From positions 620,001 through 684,000 of the forward strand of contig CAWGTW010000004.1 in the NCBI GenBank assembly GCA_963825565.1: a stretch of DNA of 64,000 nt, read 5' to 3'. Positions 1 through 9,786 of this stretch are shown here, piece by piece. Both the position numbers and the translations under genes were made by a program. This DNA is from JBFGCT01 sp963825565 (GTDB lineage Bacteria > Actinomycetota > Acidimicrobiia > Acidimicrobiales > Ilumatobacteraceae). The notes below the pieces were generated by a model. The model did no database searches, was not told where the DNA came from, and worked only from the letters and a program-made list of their open reading frames with translations. The first letter of the stretch is position 1; the number at the start of each line of letters is the position of its first letter.

Positions 1-2612
1 CGATCGATCGCCGTGCTCGACCGCACCAAGGAGCCTGGCTCGGTCGGGGAGCCGCTGCTTCAGGACATCGTGACCGTGCTCGCCGACGGCGGCCGCGGCG
101 ACGTCCGGGTGATCGGTGGCCGCTACGGGCTCGGCTCCAAGGAGTTCACGCCGGCGATGGCCAAAGCGGTGTTCGACGAGGCGGCGTCGGCGACGCCGAA
201 GCGGCGGTTCACGGTCGGCATCGTCGACGATGTCACACACCTCAGCCTCGACGTCGACGACGAATGGACGATCGACAGCGGTGGCCGGTCGGCGGTGTTC
301 TACGCCCTCGGCAGCGACGGCACGGTCGGCGCGAACAAGGCGTCGGTCAAGATCCTCGGCTCACGACCGGACACCTACGCCCAGGGGTACTTCGTCTACG
401 ACTCGAAGAAGTCCGGTTCGATGACGGTCTCGCACCTGCGGTTCGGGTCCGAGCCGATCCGGTCGACCTATCTCGTGCAACGTGCCGACCTCGTCGCGTG
501 CCACCAGTTCGGCCTGCTCGACCGGTTCGACGTGATCGGCAGCGCCAAACCCGGCGCGACGTTCCTGCTCAACTCGCCGTATCCCGCCGACGAGGTGTGG
601 GAGCACCTGCCGCCCGTGGTCCAGCGGGGGATCGTCGAACGGGGCCTGCGCGTGTTCGTCATCGACGCCGCGCGCGATCGCCCGCGAGGAGGGCCTGGCC
701 GGGCGCATCAACACGATCATGCAGCCGTGCTACTTCGCGCTGGCCGATGTGATGCCGGCCGACGAGGCGATCGCCGAGATCAAGGCGTCGGTCGAGTCCG
801 CGTACGGGCGCCGCGGGTCGCTGATCGTCGATCGGAACAACGCGGCGATCGACCGGGCGCTGAGCGAGCTCGCCGAGGTGCCGGTGCCGAGCGAGGTCCC
901 GGTTGTCGCACCGCTGGAGGAGGCCTCCGCCGTCGCCGAGTCGGACTTCGTGCAGCGGGTGACGATGGCGATGATCGCCGGCCTGGGCGACCTCCTCCCG
1001 GTGTCGGCGATGCCGATCGACGGGTCGTTCCCGACCGGGACGACCAGGCTCGAGAAGCGCAAGCTGGCCGCCGAGATCCCGGTCTGGGAACCCGACATCT
1101 GCATCGACTGCGGCAAGTGTGCGATCGTCTGCCCGCACGCGACCATCCGCATGAAGGCCTACCCGGCCGAGGCGCTCGACGGGGCACCCGACGGCTTCCT
1201 GACCAAGACGTTCCGCTCGCGCGAGCTGCTGGATCATCACCTGACGATCCAGGTCGCGCCCGACGACTGCACCGGATGCGGCGTCTGCGTCGACGTGTGC
1301 CCGGCCCACGACAAGTCCGAGGTCAAGCGCAAGGCGATCAACATGCGCCCGGCGCTCGAGCACCGCGACGTCGAGCGCGACCGGTGGGACTACTTCCTCG
1401 CGATCCCCGAGCTCGACCGTGCTGCGTTCACCCACTCGACGGTCAAGAACTCCCAGCTCCTCGAGCCGCTGTTCGAGTTCTCCGGCGCCTGCTCAGGCTG
1501 TGGCGAGACGCCGTACATCAAGTTGTTGACCCAGCTGTTCGGCGACCGGCTGGTGATCGCCAACGCCACCGGGTGCTCGTCGATCTACGGCGGCAACCTG
1601 CCGACGACGCCCTACTCCGCCGAACGCCGCCGGCCTCGGGCCGGCGTGGTCGAACTCGCTGTTCGAGGACAACGCCGAGTTCGGGCTCGGAATGCGGCTC
1701 GGCATCGAGCACCACCAGCGCGACGCCCGCCGACTGCTGCTCGAGCTGCGCGACCTCATCGGTTCCGACCTCGTCGGCCGGCTGCTCGCCAACTCGAGCC
1801 CGACCGAGGACGCGATCGCCATTCAGCGGGGGCTCGTGGGCGAGCTGCGCGCCGCGCTGTCCGGGATCGACGACGCCAGGGCCGGCTGGCTCGACACGAT
1901 CGCCGACGAGCTGGTCCGCACCAGCACGTGGATCGTCGGTGGCGACGGGTGGGCCTACGACATCGGCTTCGGCGGGGTCGACCACGTCCTCGGCAGCGGC
2001 CGCAACGTCAACCTGCTCGTGCTCGACACCGAGGTGTACTCCAACACCGGCGGCCAGGCATCGAAGGCGACCCCGCTCGGGGCCGTCGCCAAGTTCGCCA
2101 CCGCCGGCAAGGCGACCGGCAAGAAGGACCTCGGTGCGGTCGCCCGACGCTACGGCAACGTCTACGTCGCTCAGGTCGCGATCGGCGGGTCGGACATCCA
2201 GACGGTCAAGGCGCTCCAGGAGGCCGACGAGTGGGATGGCCCGTCACTGGTGATCGCCTACTCGACGTGCATCGCCCACGGCATCGACATGGAGACGTCG
2301 ATGAGCCATCAGAAGGAGGCGGTCAAGTCCGGGTACTGGCCGCTCTACCGGTACCGCCCGACCGAGGACGAGCACGAGCAGCCGTTCCAGCTCGACTCGT
2401 CGCCGCCGACGATCCCGTTGCGCGAGTTCGCGCTGAAAGAGGCGCGGTACGCAATGCTCGCCCGTTCCGATCCCGAGCGGGCGAACATGCTGCTCGACCT
2501 GGCGCAGGCCGACATCACCGAACGCTGGCACTACTACGAGCAACTGGCTTCGCTCGAACGCCAGGTTCCCCATTCCGAAGGCGTGCACGTGGAGGTGTCG
2601 TCCGATGACTGA
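1..2612 (+). pseudogene. nifJ: pyruvate:ferredoxin (flavodoxin) oxidoreductase, 5' partial, two frameshifts
   Basis: Oxidative decarboxylation of pyruvate to acetyl-CoA with electrons passed to ferredoxin or flavodoxin; cytoplasmic. The window opens inside the gene (RTKEPGS near the start), so roughly the first 300 residues of a ~1170-residue NifJ are missing. Two 4Fe-4S motifs are visible (CIDCGKCAIVCP and CTGCGVCVDVCP, about 1100-1310), then the CSGCGETPY TPP-domain motif (about 1490) and EVYSNTGGQASK (about 2030). The reading frame shifts by +1 near 667-676, in an alternating CG run, and again at about 1622. Dropping the G at 1622 restores YSANAAGLGPAWSN exactly. All domains remain otherwise conserved, so this is either recent inactivation or consensus error. 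The stop overlaps the next start by 8 bases. Confidence 0.9.
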
Positions 2613-3639
2613 TCTACACACCACCTACCTCGGCCTGCCGCTCCGCTCGCCGCTCGTCGCCTCCGCCGGCCCGTACACCGGCGACCTCGACCGCCTCGCC
2701 GAACTGGAGCAGGCCGGCGCCGCGGCGGTCGTGCTTCCCTCGCTGTTCGAGGAGCAGATCGAGCACGAGACGAGCGAGATCGACCGGCTGTTCTCCCAGC
2801 ACCGGGACAGCTTCGGTGAGGCGATGACGTTCCTGCCCGAGCTCGACGACTACAACACCGGTGTCGACACGTACCTGGCGCTCGTCGCGGCGGCCAAGCT
2901 GCGGGTCGACGTGCCGGTGATCGCCAGCCTCAACGGCACCAACATCGGCGGGTGGATCAAGTACGCCCGCCTGCTCGAGGACGCGGGTGCGGACGCGATC
3001 GAGCTCAACCTGTACGAGATCGCTGCCGACCCGGCGATGTCGAGCGCGACGCTCGAGTCCGAGCAGCACGAGCTGGTCGCCCTCGTCGTCGAGGAGACCC
3101 ACCTGCCGGTGGCGGTGAAGATCTCGCCGTTCTACACCACGCTGGCCTCGTTCGTCGTCGGGTTGCAGCAGGCCGGGGCGCAGGGCGTCGTGATGTTCAA
3201 CCGCTTCTACCTGCCCGACCTCGACCTCGAGACGCTCGACGTGCTGCCGCGCATCGCCCTGAGCACGCCCGAGGAGGTGCGCCTGCCGCTGCGCTGGACC
3301 GGCATCATCCGGCCCCACGTCACGATGTCGATCGCCTGCTCGACCGGCGTCCACAGCGGTGACGACGTCGCCAAGCTGATCCTCTCCGGCGCGGACGTCA
3401 CGATGACGACGTCGTCGTTGCTGCGAAACGGACCCGGCCACCTGCGGACGATCGAGGAGGGGTTGGTCGACTGGATGACCGAGCACGAGTACGAGTCGGT
3501 CAGCCAGATGCGCGGCGCGGTGGCGATCGACGCCGTCGCCGACCCCGAGGCCTACGAGCGTGCCAACTACATCGGCAACCTCGCCAGCTACACCAGCCGA
3601 TTCCTCGACGCCAACCCGATCGGCCTCCGCACGCGTTGA
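2605..3639 (+). CDS. dihydroorotate dehydrogenase-like protein
   Basis: A 344-residue FMN-binding TIM-barrel protein of the dihydroorotate/dihydropyrimidine dehydrogenase group, starting LGLPLRSPLVASAGP, with the conserved block VPVIASLNGT and VAVKISPF near the middle. Its ATG lies inside the last codons of the nifJ gene (ATGACTGA overlap), so the two are translationally coupled. A DHOD-like protein next to NifJ is a recurrent arrangement, where it is thought to be an accessory oxidoreductase rather than the PyrD of pyrimidine synthesis; that role is inference. No frameshift is seen here. The stop codon lies within a perfect palindrome that probably ends the transcript. Confidence 0.88.
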   Translation: MTDLHTTYLGLPLRSPLVASAGPYTGDLDRLAELEQAGAAAVVLPSLFEEQIEHETSEIDRLFSQHRDSFGEAMTFLPELDDYNTGVDTYLALVAAAKLRVDVPVIASLNGTNIGGWIKYARLLEDAGADAIELNLYEIAADPAMSSATLESEQHELVALVVEETHLPVAVKISPFYTTLASFVVGLQQAGAQGVVMFNRFYLPDLDLETLDVLPRIALSTPEEVRLPLRWTGIIRPHVTMSIACSTGVHSGDDVAKLILSGADVTMTTSSLLRNGPGHLRTIEEGLVDWMTEHEYESVSQMRGAVAIDAVADPEAYERANYIGNLASYTSRFLDANPIGLRTR

Positions 3640-3666
3640 CCCCGGGTGTCTGACACCCGGGGTCAA
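3636..3666. terminator. perfect 15-bp palindrome, bidirectional terminator candidate
   Basis: TTGACCCCGGGTGTC and its exact reverse complement are separated by a single base (3651). It overlaps the stop of the DHOD-like gene and lies 4 bases from the stop of the convergent DUF1876 gene, so it could terminate both. There is no T-tract. The inner GGTGTC/GACACC core resembles other palindromes in this window (near 29113 and 59532). Confidence 0.6.
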
Positions 3667-3670
3667 CGGG

Positions 3671-3928
3671 TCAGTCGTCGTGGGGGAACGACTCGATGAC
3701 GCCCCAGGCGTCGTCGACGAGGTGGTTGGCGAGGTCGTGGAGAGCTCTGGCCGCAGCCAGCTCCTCGCCGACCTGGGGCACCTTCGGATCGTCCGGGTTG
3801 CGGCGCGAGCGGCCGTGGCCGCTCAGCGCGTGGTCGCCGGCATCGAGGTGGACGACCATGTCGCAGTGGTCGTCGTCCTCCTGGGTCTCGAAGGTCAGCT
3901 TCCAGCGGTGCGGTTGCAGTGCGTTCAT
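3671..3928 (-). CDS. DUF1876 domain-containing protein
   Basis: An 85-residue cytoplasmic protein with the DUF1876 pattern: an N-terminal WKLTFET strand, central LSGHGRSRRNPDD, then VPQVGEELAAARALHDLA leading into an amphipathic helix. Length matches the family (about 85-95). The family is widespread in actinobacteria with unknown function. An in-frame ATG at 3955 would add nine residues; the start at 3928 gives the usual family N-terminus, and neither has a clear ribosome binding site. It converges on the DHOD-like gene and lies 71 bases downstream of the acyl-CoA synthetase gene on the same strand. Confidence 0.75.
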   Translation of the reverse strand: MNALQPHRWKLTFETQEDDDHCDMVVHLDAGDHALSGHGRSRRNPDDPKVPQVGEELAAARALHDLANHLVDDAWGVIESFPHDD

Positions 3929-3999
3929 GCATCCATTGTCGAGGGGACCGGTCATCGTCGAGCAGGGCCGAACGACCGCGCGGGCCGGCGCCGGGCGCG

Positions 4000-5532
4000 T
4001 CAGTGGATCTGCTTGTCGCGGCCTTCCCAGAACGGCTGGCGGAGCTTGAACTTCTGCAGCTTGCCGGTCGCGGTGCGGGCGAGCTCGGTACGGAACTCGA
4101 CACGCTTGGGGCACTTGTAGCCGGCGAGGCGCTGCTTGGCCCAGGCGATCACGTCGTCCTCGGTCAGCGCGCTGCCCGGTGCCGTCACCACGAGGGCGGT
4201 CACCAGCTCGCCCCACTTCTCGTCGGGGATGCCGATCACCGCGACCTCGGTGACGTCGGGATGCTGGAAGATCGCGTCCTCGACCTCGATCGACGACACG
4301 TTCTCGCCCCCGGAGATGATCACGTCCTTCTTGCGATCGGAGATGTTCACGTAGTGGTCGTCGTCGACGAAGCCACCGTCGCCGGTGTGGAAGAACCCGT
4401 CGCGGATCGCCGCGGCGGTTGCGTCGGGCTGGTCCCAGTAGCCGTCCATGATCATGTTGCCGCGGGCCAGGATCTCGCCGCCCTCGTCGACCGCCACGGT
4501 GCACCCGACGACCGGTGCGCCTGCCCGGTTGAGCTTGACCGCCCGCTCGGCGGGGGAGAGGTCGTCCAGTTCGGCGCGGGAGCGGTTCATCGTCAGCAGC
4601 GGCGTCGTCTCGGTCAGCCCGTAGATCTGCACGAACTCCCAGCCGAGCTCGGTCTCGGTGCGCTCGATCGTGCGGGTCGGCGGCGGCGCGCCGGCGACGA
4701 CGATGCGGACCCGGCCCCGCCCGGGGATCTCGCCCTTCCACTCGGCGGCGGCATCGAGCACCGCGTTGAGCACCGCCGGCGCGCCGCACATCAGCGTGAC
4801 GCCGTGCCGCTCGACCCGCCGCAGGATCTCGTGGCCGTCGACCTTGCGCAGGATGATGTGCCTGGCGCCCATCCCGGTGACCGCGTACAGCATCCCCCAT
4901 CCGTTGCAGTGGAACTGGGGGAGGGTGTGCAAGTAGACGTCGCGATCGGTCACGCCCATGTGCCAGCCGAACACGGTGGCGTTGAGCCAGATGTTGCGGT
5001 GCGTGAGCTGGACGCCCTTCGGCCGGGCGGTCGTGCCCGACGTGTAGTTGATCGTGGCGGTGGCGTCCTCGTCGGCCGCCCACGGTTTCGGCTCGACGTC
5101 GTACCTCATCAGCGCGTCGGTGCCTTCGCCGATCGTCATCTTGAACTCGGCGTCGACCTTGGCCAGGGTGTCCTCCAGCTCCGGGTCGACGAACAGGATC
5201 CGGGCACCGGAGTGCTCGACGATGTACTGCACCTCGTCGGCGACGAGGCGGAAGTTGATCGGCACGAGGACCCGACCTGCCCCGGACACGCCGAAGAACG
5301 CGGTGAGCAGGCGGGCCGAGTTGGGCGTGTCCATCGCCACCCGTTCGCCGTACCCGATCCCCATCTCGTCGAGCGCCGCCGACATCGCCTTCGCCCGCCG
5401 GGCCATCTCCCGGTAGGTGACCTCACCCCACGACGGAGCGGGCTGGTCGGGTTCGTCGACGAAGGCCACCCGGTCGGGGTAGACCAGCTCGGCGCGGCGG
5501 AGGAAGTCGTTGGTGGTGAGGGCGACCTTCAT
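4000..5532 (-). CDS. AMP-dependent long-chain acyl-CoA synthetase
   Basis: A 510-residue ANL-superfamily adenylate-forming enzyme that activates a carboxylic acid with ATP and CoA. Visible motifs are the phosphate loop YTSGTTARPKGV (about residue 165), YGLTETTP (about 305), the hinge SDRKKDVIISGGEN (about 395) and the catalytic lysine region RTATGKLQKFKLR near the C-terminus. Length is normal for fatty or aryl acyl-CoA synthetases; the exact substrate cannot be read from sequence. The amidase gene lies upstream on the same strand with a short gap, so co-transcription is possible. Confidence 0.88.
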   Translation of the reverse strand: MKVALTTNDFLRRAELVYPDRVAFVDEPDQPAPSWGEVTYREMARRAKAMSAALDEMGIGYGERVAMDTPNSARLLTAFFGVSGAGRVLVPINFRLVADEVQYIVEHSGARILFVDPELEDTLAKVDAEFKMTIGEGTDALMRYDVEPKPWAADEDATATINYTSGTTARPKGVQLTHRNIWLNATVFGWHMGVTDRDVYLHTLPQFHCNGWGMLYAVTGMGARHIILRKVDGHEILRRVERHGVTLMCGAPAVLNAVLDAAAEWKGEIPGRGRVRIVVAGAPPPTRTIERTETELGWEFVQIYGLTETTPLLTMNRSRAELDDLSPAERAVKLNRAGAPVVGCTVAVDEGGEILARGNMIMDGYWDQPDATAAAIRDGFFHTGDGGFVDDDHYVNISDRKKDVIISGGENVSSIEVEDAIFQHPDVTEVAVIGIPDEKWGELVTALVVTAPGSALTEDDVIAWAKQRLAGYKCPKRVEFRTELARTATGKLQKFKLRQPFWEGRDKQIH

Positions 5533-5556
5533 GCCGCCGACTGTATGCGAGAGCGC

Positions 5557-6981
5557 TCAGCCGGTTCGCCCCGGCGCCACGAGTGGCCACGGGCGGTTGC
5601 GTTCCATCGTCAGCGCGAGGTCGAGCAGCAGCGGCTCGCTGTGATGGCGCCCGACGATCTGCAACCCGATCGGCAAGCCGTCGAGTTGCCCGGCGGGTAC
5701 AGAGATCGCCGGGTTGCCGTGCAGGTTCGCCGGAAACGTCAGCAGGCCGTTGTTGCCCGCCCCCTTCTCCGCCCGCACCCCGCCGAAGGTGTCGGGCAGC
5801 GGGCCGTCGGCGGCGAAGGCCACATCGGGGTTGCTCGCCGTGATCACGAAGTCGACCCCGCCCGCGGCGCTGTCGAAGATCCGGGCCATCGCCTGGTTCA
5901 GCTCCATCCGCCGTCGCTCGATCCTGGCGCGGGCCTCGGCGCCGTAGCGCCCGGCGGTGCGCTCGAGGCCCATGCGGATCTCGGGGGTGAGCTGGTCGGC
6001 GCAGTCCGGCCAGCGGTCGGCAAGCTCCGCGGCGATCGAGATCATCCCGCTGATCGACCACGCCGCGCCCATCCGCGGGAGGTGCGTGTCGACGCCGTCC
6101 ACCCGTGCGAGCCCGACGTCGGCGATCAGCGCGGTCGCCGCCTCGTCGAGCAGCTCCCACATCACCGGTGAGACGGTGGCACCACCCCAGTCGGCGACGA
6201 TGGTCACCCGCGCGCCGCGCAGCTCGTCGACGTGGGCGCCGAGACCGGCCTCCCAACCCTCGACCCTGGGCAGGCTGAGCGGATCGGTCGGATCGTGACC
6301 GTTGGCGACGTCGAACCAGCGGGCGGTGTCGCGCACCGACCGGCTGAGGCAGCCGTGGTTGACCGTCAGATTGCCGTACTCCGCGCGCGGTCCGAGCGGG
6401 ATCCGCCCGAACGTCGCCTTCAGCCCGACCAGGCCGCAGAACCCGGCCGGGATGCGGATCGATCCGCCGCCGTCACCGCCGGTCGCGAGTGCGAACAACC
6501 CACCGGCGACGCCGGCAGCAGAGCCACCCGACGACCCGCCCGGTGTCCGACCGTGTTGCCACGGGTTGTGGGTCGTGCCGTGGAGCACGGTGCGGGTGAC
6601 GTTGACGCCCCCGAACTCGCTCGCCGTCGTCTGCGCGGCGTGCACGGCGCCACCACGATCACGGATGCGCGCCGGGTTGGTGTTCGTGTACGTGCCGATC
6701 CGGTCGCGGAACGGCACCGACGCGTCCGTGTCGGGCCATCCGGCGACGTGATCGAGTTCCTTCACGCCGATCGGGACGCCGCCGAAGGGCCGGCTGACGT
6801 CGGCCCTTCGGGCGGCGTCGAGCGCCTGGTCGCGATCGGTGAAGCACACCGCGTTGAGGTCGCTCGCATCGATCGAGTCGAACGTCGCCTGCAACTCCTC
6901 GACCGGCGACCGGTCGCCGCGACGGAACGCGTCGACCAGTCCGATCGCGTCACCGGTCCAAGTGTCGATCGACGTGTCCAT
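5557..6981 (-). CDS. amidase signature family protein
   Basis: An approximately 474-residue amidase-signature hydrolase. The Ser-cisSer-Lys triad is visible: Lys in GVPIGVKELDH, the glycine/serine-rich GRTPGGSSGGSAAG, and the nucleophile loop GGDGGGSIRIPAG. It lacks a signal peptide, so it is probably cytoplasmic and hydrolyses an amide or carbamoyl substrate; specificity is not evident. The ATG at 6981 was chosen; an in-frame GTG at 7005 would add eight residues with no better ribosome binding site. It lies upstream of and parallel to the acyl-CoA synthetase gene, which could activate an acid it releases (inference). Confidence 0.85.
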   Translation of the reverse strand: MDTSIDTWTGDAIGLVDAFRRGDRSPVEELQATFDSIDASDLNAVCFTDRDQALDAARRADVSRPFGGVPIGVKELDHVAGWPDTDASVPFRDRIGTYTNTNPARIRDRGGAVHAAQTTASEFGGVNVTRTVLHGTTHNPWQHGRTPGGSSGGSAAGVAGGLFALATGGDGGGSIRIPAGFCGLVGLKATFGRIPLGPRAEYGNLTVNHGCLSRSVRDTARWFDVANGHDPTDPLSLPRVEGWEAGLGAHVDELRGARVTIVADWGGATVSPVMWELLDEAATALIADVGLARVDGVDTHLPRMGAAWSISGMISIAAELADRWPDCADQLTPEIRMGLERTAGRYGAEARARIERRRMELNQAMARIFDSAAGGVDFVITASNPDVAFAADGPLPDTFGGVRAEKGAGNNGLLTFPANLHGNPAISVPAGQLDGLPIGLQIVGRHHSEPLLLDLALTMERNRPWPLVAPGRTG

Positions 6982-7050
6982 CGACGCCGACGGTACCCGC
7001 GCCACCGCCGGGCGACCGCAGCTCGGCGACCGCGGTCACCGCAGGGCAGC

Positions 7051-7281
7051 TCAGGCGGCCGTGTCGCGGCGGGGCGGAAGGCGGTGGAGGTTGTCGTCGT
7101 GAGCGGCCTGGCGCTCGGCCAGCAACTGGCGGATCTCGGCGACGTGGCGGAGCCCGCGTTCACGGGTCGCCCGGCTGAGCCGGAAGCGGGCGTGGACGTT
7201 GGAGGCCGGCAGGAGCGTCAGCTGCTCGCCGGCGTCGCCGCGGGGATCGCGGTCGTGTCGGGGGGTGGCTGCATTCGTCAT
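7051..7281 (-). CDS. small conserved actinobacterial protein
   Basis: A 76-residue protein with a helical, Arg-rich core: QLTLLPASNVHARFRLSRAT then RERGLRHVAEIRQLLAERQ. The pattern (a short LLP segment, FRLxxxTRxxGLxxVAxIR) recalls short hypothetical proteins common in actinobacteria; the function is unknown. A GGAGGT directly precedes the ATG at 7281, which is unusually close for a ribosome binding site. An in-frame GTG at 7308 is the alternative start. It is isolated between the amidase gene and the EamA transporter gene. Confidence 0.6.
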   Translation of the reverse strand: MTNAATPRHDRDPRGDAGEQLTLLPASNVHARFRLSRATRERGLRHVAEIRQLLAERQAAHDDNLHRLPPRRDTAA

Positions 7282-7373
7282 ACCTCCATGATGAACGAGG
7301 GGTGTCACAGCGAAGATCTCGGGTCCGGCCGACGAGGAAACCCCTGCTCAGCGCATACAAGTCGCTGGGGGCG

Positions 7374-8201
7374 TCACCCGAGGGCCATCAGGGCGATGCC
7401 CCCGACGACCCCCACGATGCCGAGCAACTGGCGGGCGTTGAGCGTGTCGTCGTCGAACCCGGCGGCCAGCGTCGCGGTCACCACCGGGTACATCGACGCG
7501 GCGACGGCGACCTCGCCGAGCGACCCGCGGCGGGTGCCGGAGATGAACGCCATGATCGCCAGTCCCCCGAAGCACCCGGATGCCAGCATCACGGGCCGAA
7601 CGCGGGCGGTGACGAGCACCGGCAGGCGGCGGTGAACCGCCAGTCCGGCGAGCATCACGAAGGCGACGAGACGCTGGACGAACGGGGTCCACGCGCCCCC
7701 GGTAGCTGACGCCTCCCCGAGCATGACGAACGCAACACCGACCATCAGGGCCGATGCGGCGGCGAGCTTGGCCCCGCGGCCCCGCCGGCCGACCAGCGAT
7801 GGGGTGAACGTGATCACCACGATGCTCGCCACCGCCAGCAGCGCTCCGGCGAAGGAGACCGGCGACGGGACGTTGCCCAACACGAGGTCCCAACCGAGCG
7901 GGATCAGCGACGAGCCGAGGGCGACGATCGGGCCGGCGAATGCCGCCGACGAGATCGACATGCTCTCGTACAGCAGCGCGAGCGCGAACCCGATCAGCAG
8001 CCCGGACCCGGCACCGAGGACGACGTCACGAGCGCCGAACTCGCTCGACACCAGGGCGAAGAAGACGGCGGTCGTCGCCGTGCCGGCGAGCATCGCGGTC
8101 GCGGTCGCGCTCACCGCGTTCGCCCGCCGGGTGCCGTAGCGACCGAGGAAGTCGGTCACGCCGATCAGCACCGACGCGAGCGCACCGAACAGGATCGCCA
8201 C
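7374..8201 (-). CDS. EamA/DMT-family transporter
   Basis: A 275-residue integral membrane protein with about ten hydrophobic segments arranged as two EamA-like halves, typical of drug/metabolite transporters. It begins with GTG at 8201, six bases after the stop of the aldehyde dehydrogenase gene on the same strand, so the two almost certainly form one transcript. Substrate is unknown. Pairing with an aldehyde dehydrogenase suggests export or uptake of an aldehyde-derived or amine compound (inference). Confidence 0.8.
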   Translation of the reverse strand: MAILFGALASVLIGVTDFLGRYGTRRANAVSATATAMLAGTATTAVFFALVSSEFGARDVVLGAGSGLLIGFALALLYESMSISSAAFAGPIVALGSSLIPLGWDLVLGNVPSPVSFAGALLAVASIVVITFTPSLVGRRGRGAKLAAASALMVGVAFVMLGEASATGGAWTPFVQRLVAFVMLAGLAVHRRLPVLVTARVRPVMLASGCFGGLAIMAFISGTRRGSLGEVAVAASMYPVVTATLAAGFDDDTLNARQLLGIVGVVGGIALMALG

Positions 8202-8207
8202 GAGGGC

Positions 8208-9695
8208 TCAGAAGGGGGCTGGATAGTCGTCGAGGGTGGCGTAGATCGTCTTGAGCTGGGTGAAGTGCTCGATCGTCGCCAGCCCGTTCTCCCGGCCGAC
8301 ACCCGACTGCTTGTACCCACCGAACGGCACCTCGGGCGGGGTGACGTTGTAGTCGTTGATCCAGACCGAACCGGCCTGCAGGGCGTTGGCCACTCGGTGC
8401 GCCCGGGCGAAGTCCTTGGTGAAGACCGCGCCGGACAACCCGTAGTCGGTGGCGTTGGCGCGGGCGACCACCTCGTCCTCGGTGTCGAACGGGAGCACGG
8501 CCATCAACGGGCCGAAGACCTCCTCCTTGACGAACTGCATGTCGTCGTCGCAGTCGGCGAAGATCGCCGGCGTCACGAAGTTGCCGTCGGCCAGCGCCGG
8601 GTCGTCGGGAACCCGCCCGCCGCAGAGGTGGCGGGCACCGCTGGCCATCGCGATCGCCATGTACGCCATCACCCGCCCGTGGTGTTCGCGGCTGATCAGC
8701 GGGCCGAGCACGACCGACCGGTCGAAGGGGTCACCGATCTTCATCGCCTCGGCACGCGGGGCGAGGCGCTCGACGACCTCGTCGTAGATCCCGCGCTGCA
8801 CGAACACGCGGGTCCCGTTGCTGCAGACCTGCCCCGCCGAGTAGAAGTTGGCCGCGAGCGCGACGTTGACCACGTTGTCGACGCCCGCGTCGTCGAAGGC
8901 GATGATCGGGCTCTTCCCGCCGAGCTCGAGTGTGACCTCCTTCAGCGTCGACGCCGCGTCGGCCATCACGAGCTTGCCGGTGCCGACCTCACCGGTCAGC
9001 GAGATCTTGTCGATTCCCGGATGGCGGGACAGCATCTGGCCGACCCGGTGGTCGCCCTGCACGACGTTGAACACGCCGGCGGGCACGCCGGCGTCGCGGT
9101 ACGTCTCCGCAAGCCGCAGCGCGGTCAGCGGGGTCAGCTCGGCCGGCTTGAACACGAAGGCGTTGCCGCAGGCCAGCGCCGGAGCCGACTTCCACATCGC
9201 GATCTGCATCGGATAGTTCCACGCGCCGATGCCGGCGCACACGCCGAGCGGCTCCCGCCGGACGATTGCGAACGACGTCGGCGGCAGGTCGATGTGGTCG
9301 CCGTGCAGCATCTGCGCGAGCCCGGCGTAGTACTCGATCACGTCGGCACCGGTGGCGATGTCGATCTCCAGCGTCTCCGACAGCGGCTTGCCGGTGTCGA
9401 GCGTCTCGAGGTGGGCCAATTCGTCGTTGCGGGCGCGGAGGAGATCGGCGGCCCGTCGCAGGATGCGACCGCGCTCGACCGCTGGCATCGTCGACCAGGC
9501 CTCGAATCCGGACCGGGCGGCGGCGACCGCGCGGTCGACATCGCTCTCGCTCGCTTGTTCCACCACGGCGATCACCCGGTTCGTCGCCGGGTTGACCGTG
9601 TCGAACGTCTCGCCCGAGGTGGCGTCGACGAACTCGCCGCCGATGAAGAGTCGCTGTGTCGGGAGGGTCGTGTCGGCGTGTATCGGCTCGGTCAT
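8208..9695 (-). CDS. aldehyde dehydrogenase (betaine-aldehyde dehydrogenase-like)
   Basis: A 495-residue NAD(P)-dependent aldehyde dehydrogenase. The general-base motif VTLELGGKSP (about residue 245) and the nucleophilic cysteine in SAGQVCSNGTRVFV (about 280) are intact, as is the C-terminal GGYKQSGVGRENG. The sequence most resembles betaine/gamma-aminobutyraldehyde dehydrogenases, but substrate cannot be fixed. It starts with ATG at 9695 and is followed after six bases by the EamA transporter. There are no betA/betC-type genes nearby, so a glycine-betaine pathway is not supported by context. Confidence 0.88.
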   Translation of the reverse strand: MTEPIHADTTLPTQRLFIGGEFVDATSGETFDTVNPATNRVIAVVEQASESDVDRAVAAARSGFEAWSTMPAVERGRILRRAADLLRARNDELAHLETLDTGKPLSETLEIDIATGADVIEYYAGLAQMLHGDHIDLPPTSFAIVRREPLGVCAGIGAWNYPMQIAMWKSAPALACGNAFVFKPAELTPLTALRLAETYRDAGVPAGVFNVVQGDHRVGQMLSRHPGIDKISLTGEVGTGKLVMADAASTLKEVTLELGGKSPIIAFDDAGVDNVVNVALAANFYSAGQVCSNGTRVFVQRGIYDEVVERLAPRAEAMKIGDPFDRSVVLGPLISREHHGRVMAYMAIAMASGARHLCGGRVPDDPALADGNFVTPAIFADCDDDMQFVKEEVFGPLMAVLPFDTEDEVVARANATDYGLSGAVFTKDFARAHRVANALQAGSVWINDYNVTPPEVPFGGYKQSGVGRENGLATIEHFTQLKTIYATLDDYPAPF

Positions 9696-9786
9696 GGTGC
9701 TGCCTGGTCGGTCGATCGGATGGAGTCGGCGGGATCGGCGGTCGCTGACCGTGCACCCGACGGCAGTCTGCCATCGACGCGGGCCA

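Noticed and set aside
1600..1640. Programmed ribosomal frameshifting in nifJ
   Set aside because: No slippery heptamer, stimulatory stop or pseudoknot was visible, and a second shift occurs elsewhere in the gene; a sequence error or mutation is simpler.
3919..6171. 750-codon open frame on the plus strand, and similar long antisense frames (for example 25249-27495 minus)
   Set aside because: They are antisense to well-supported enzymes, have Arg/Val/Asp-rich low-complexity translations and show no domain motifs; GC-rich third positions create such frames.
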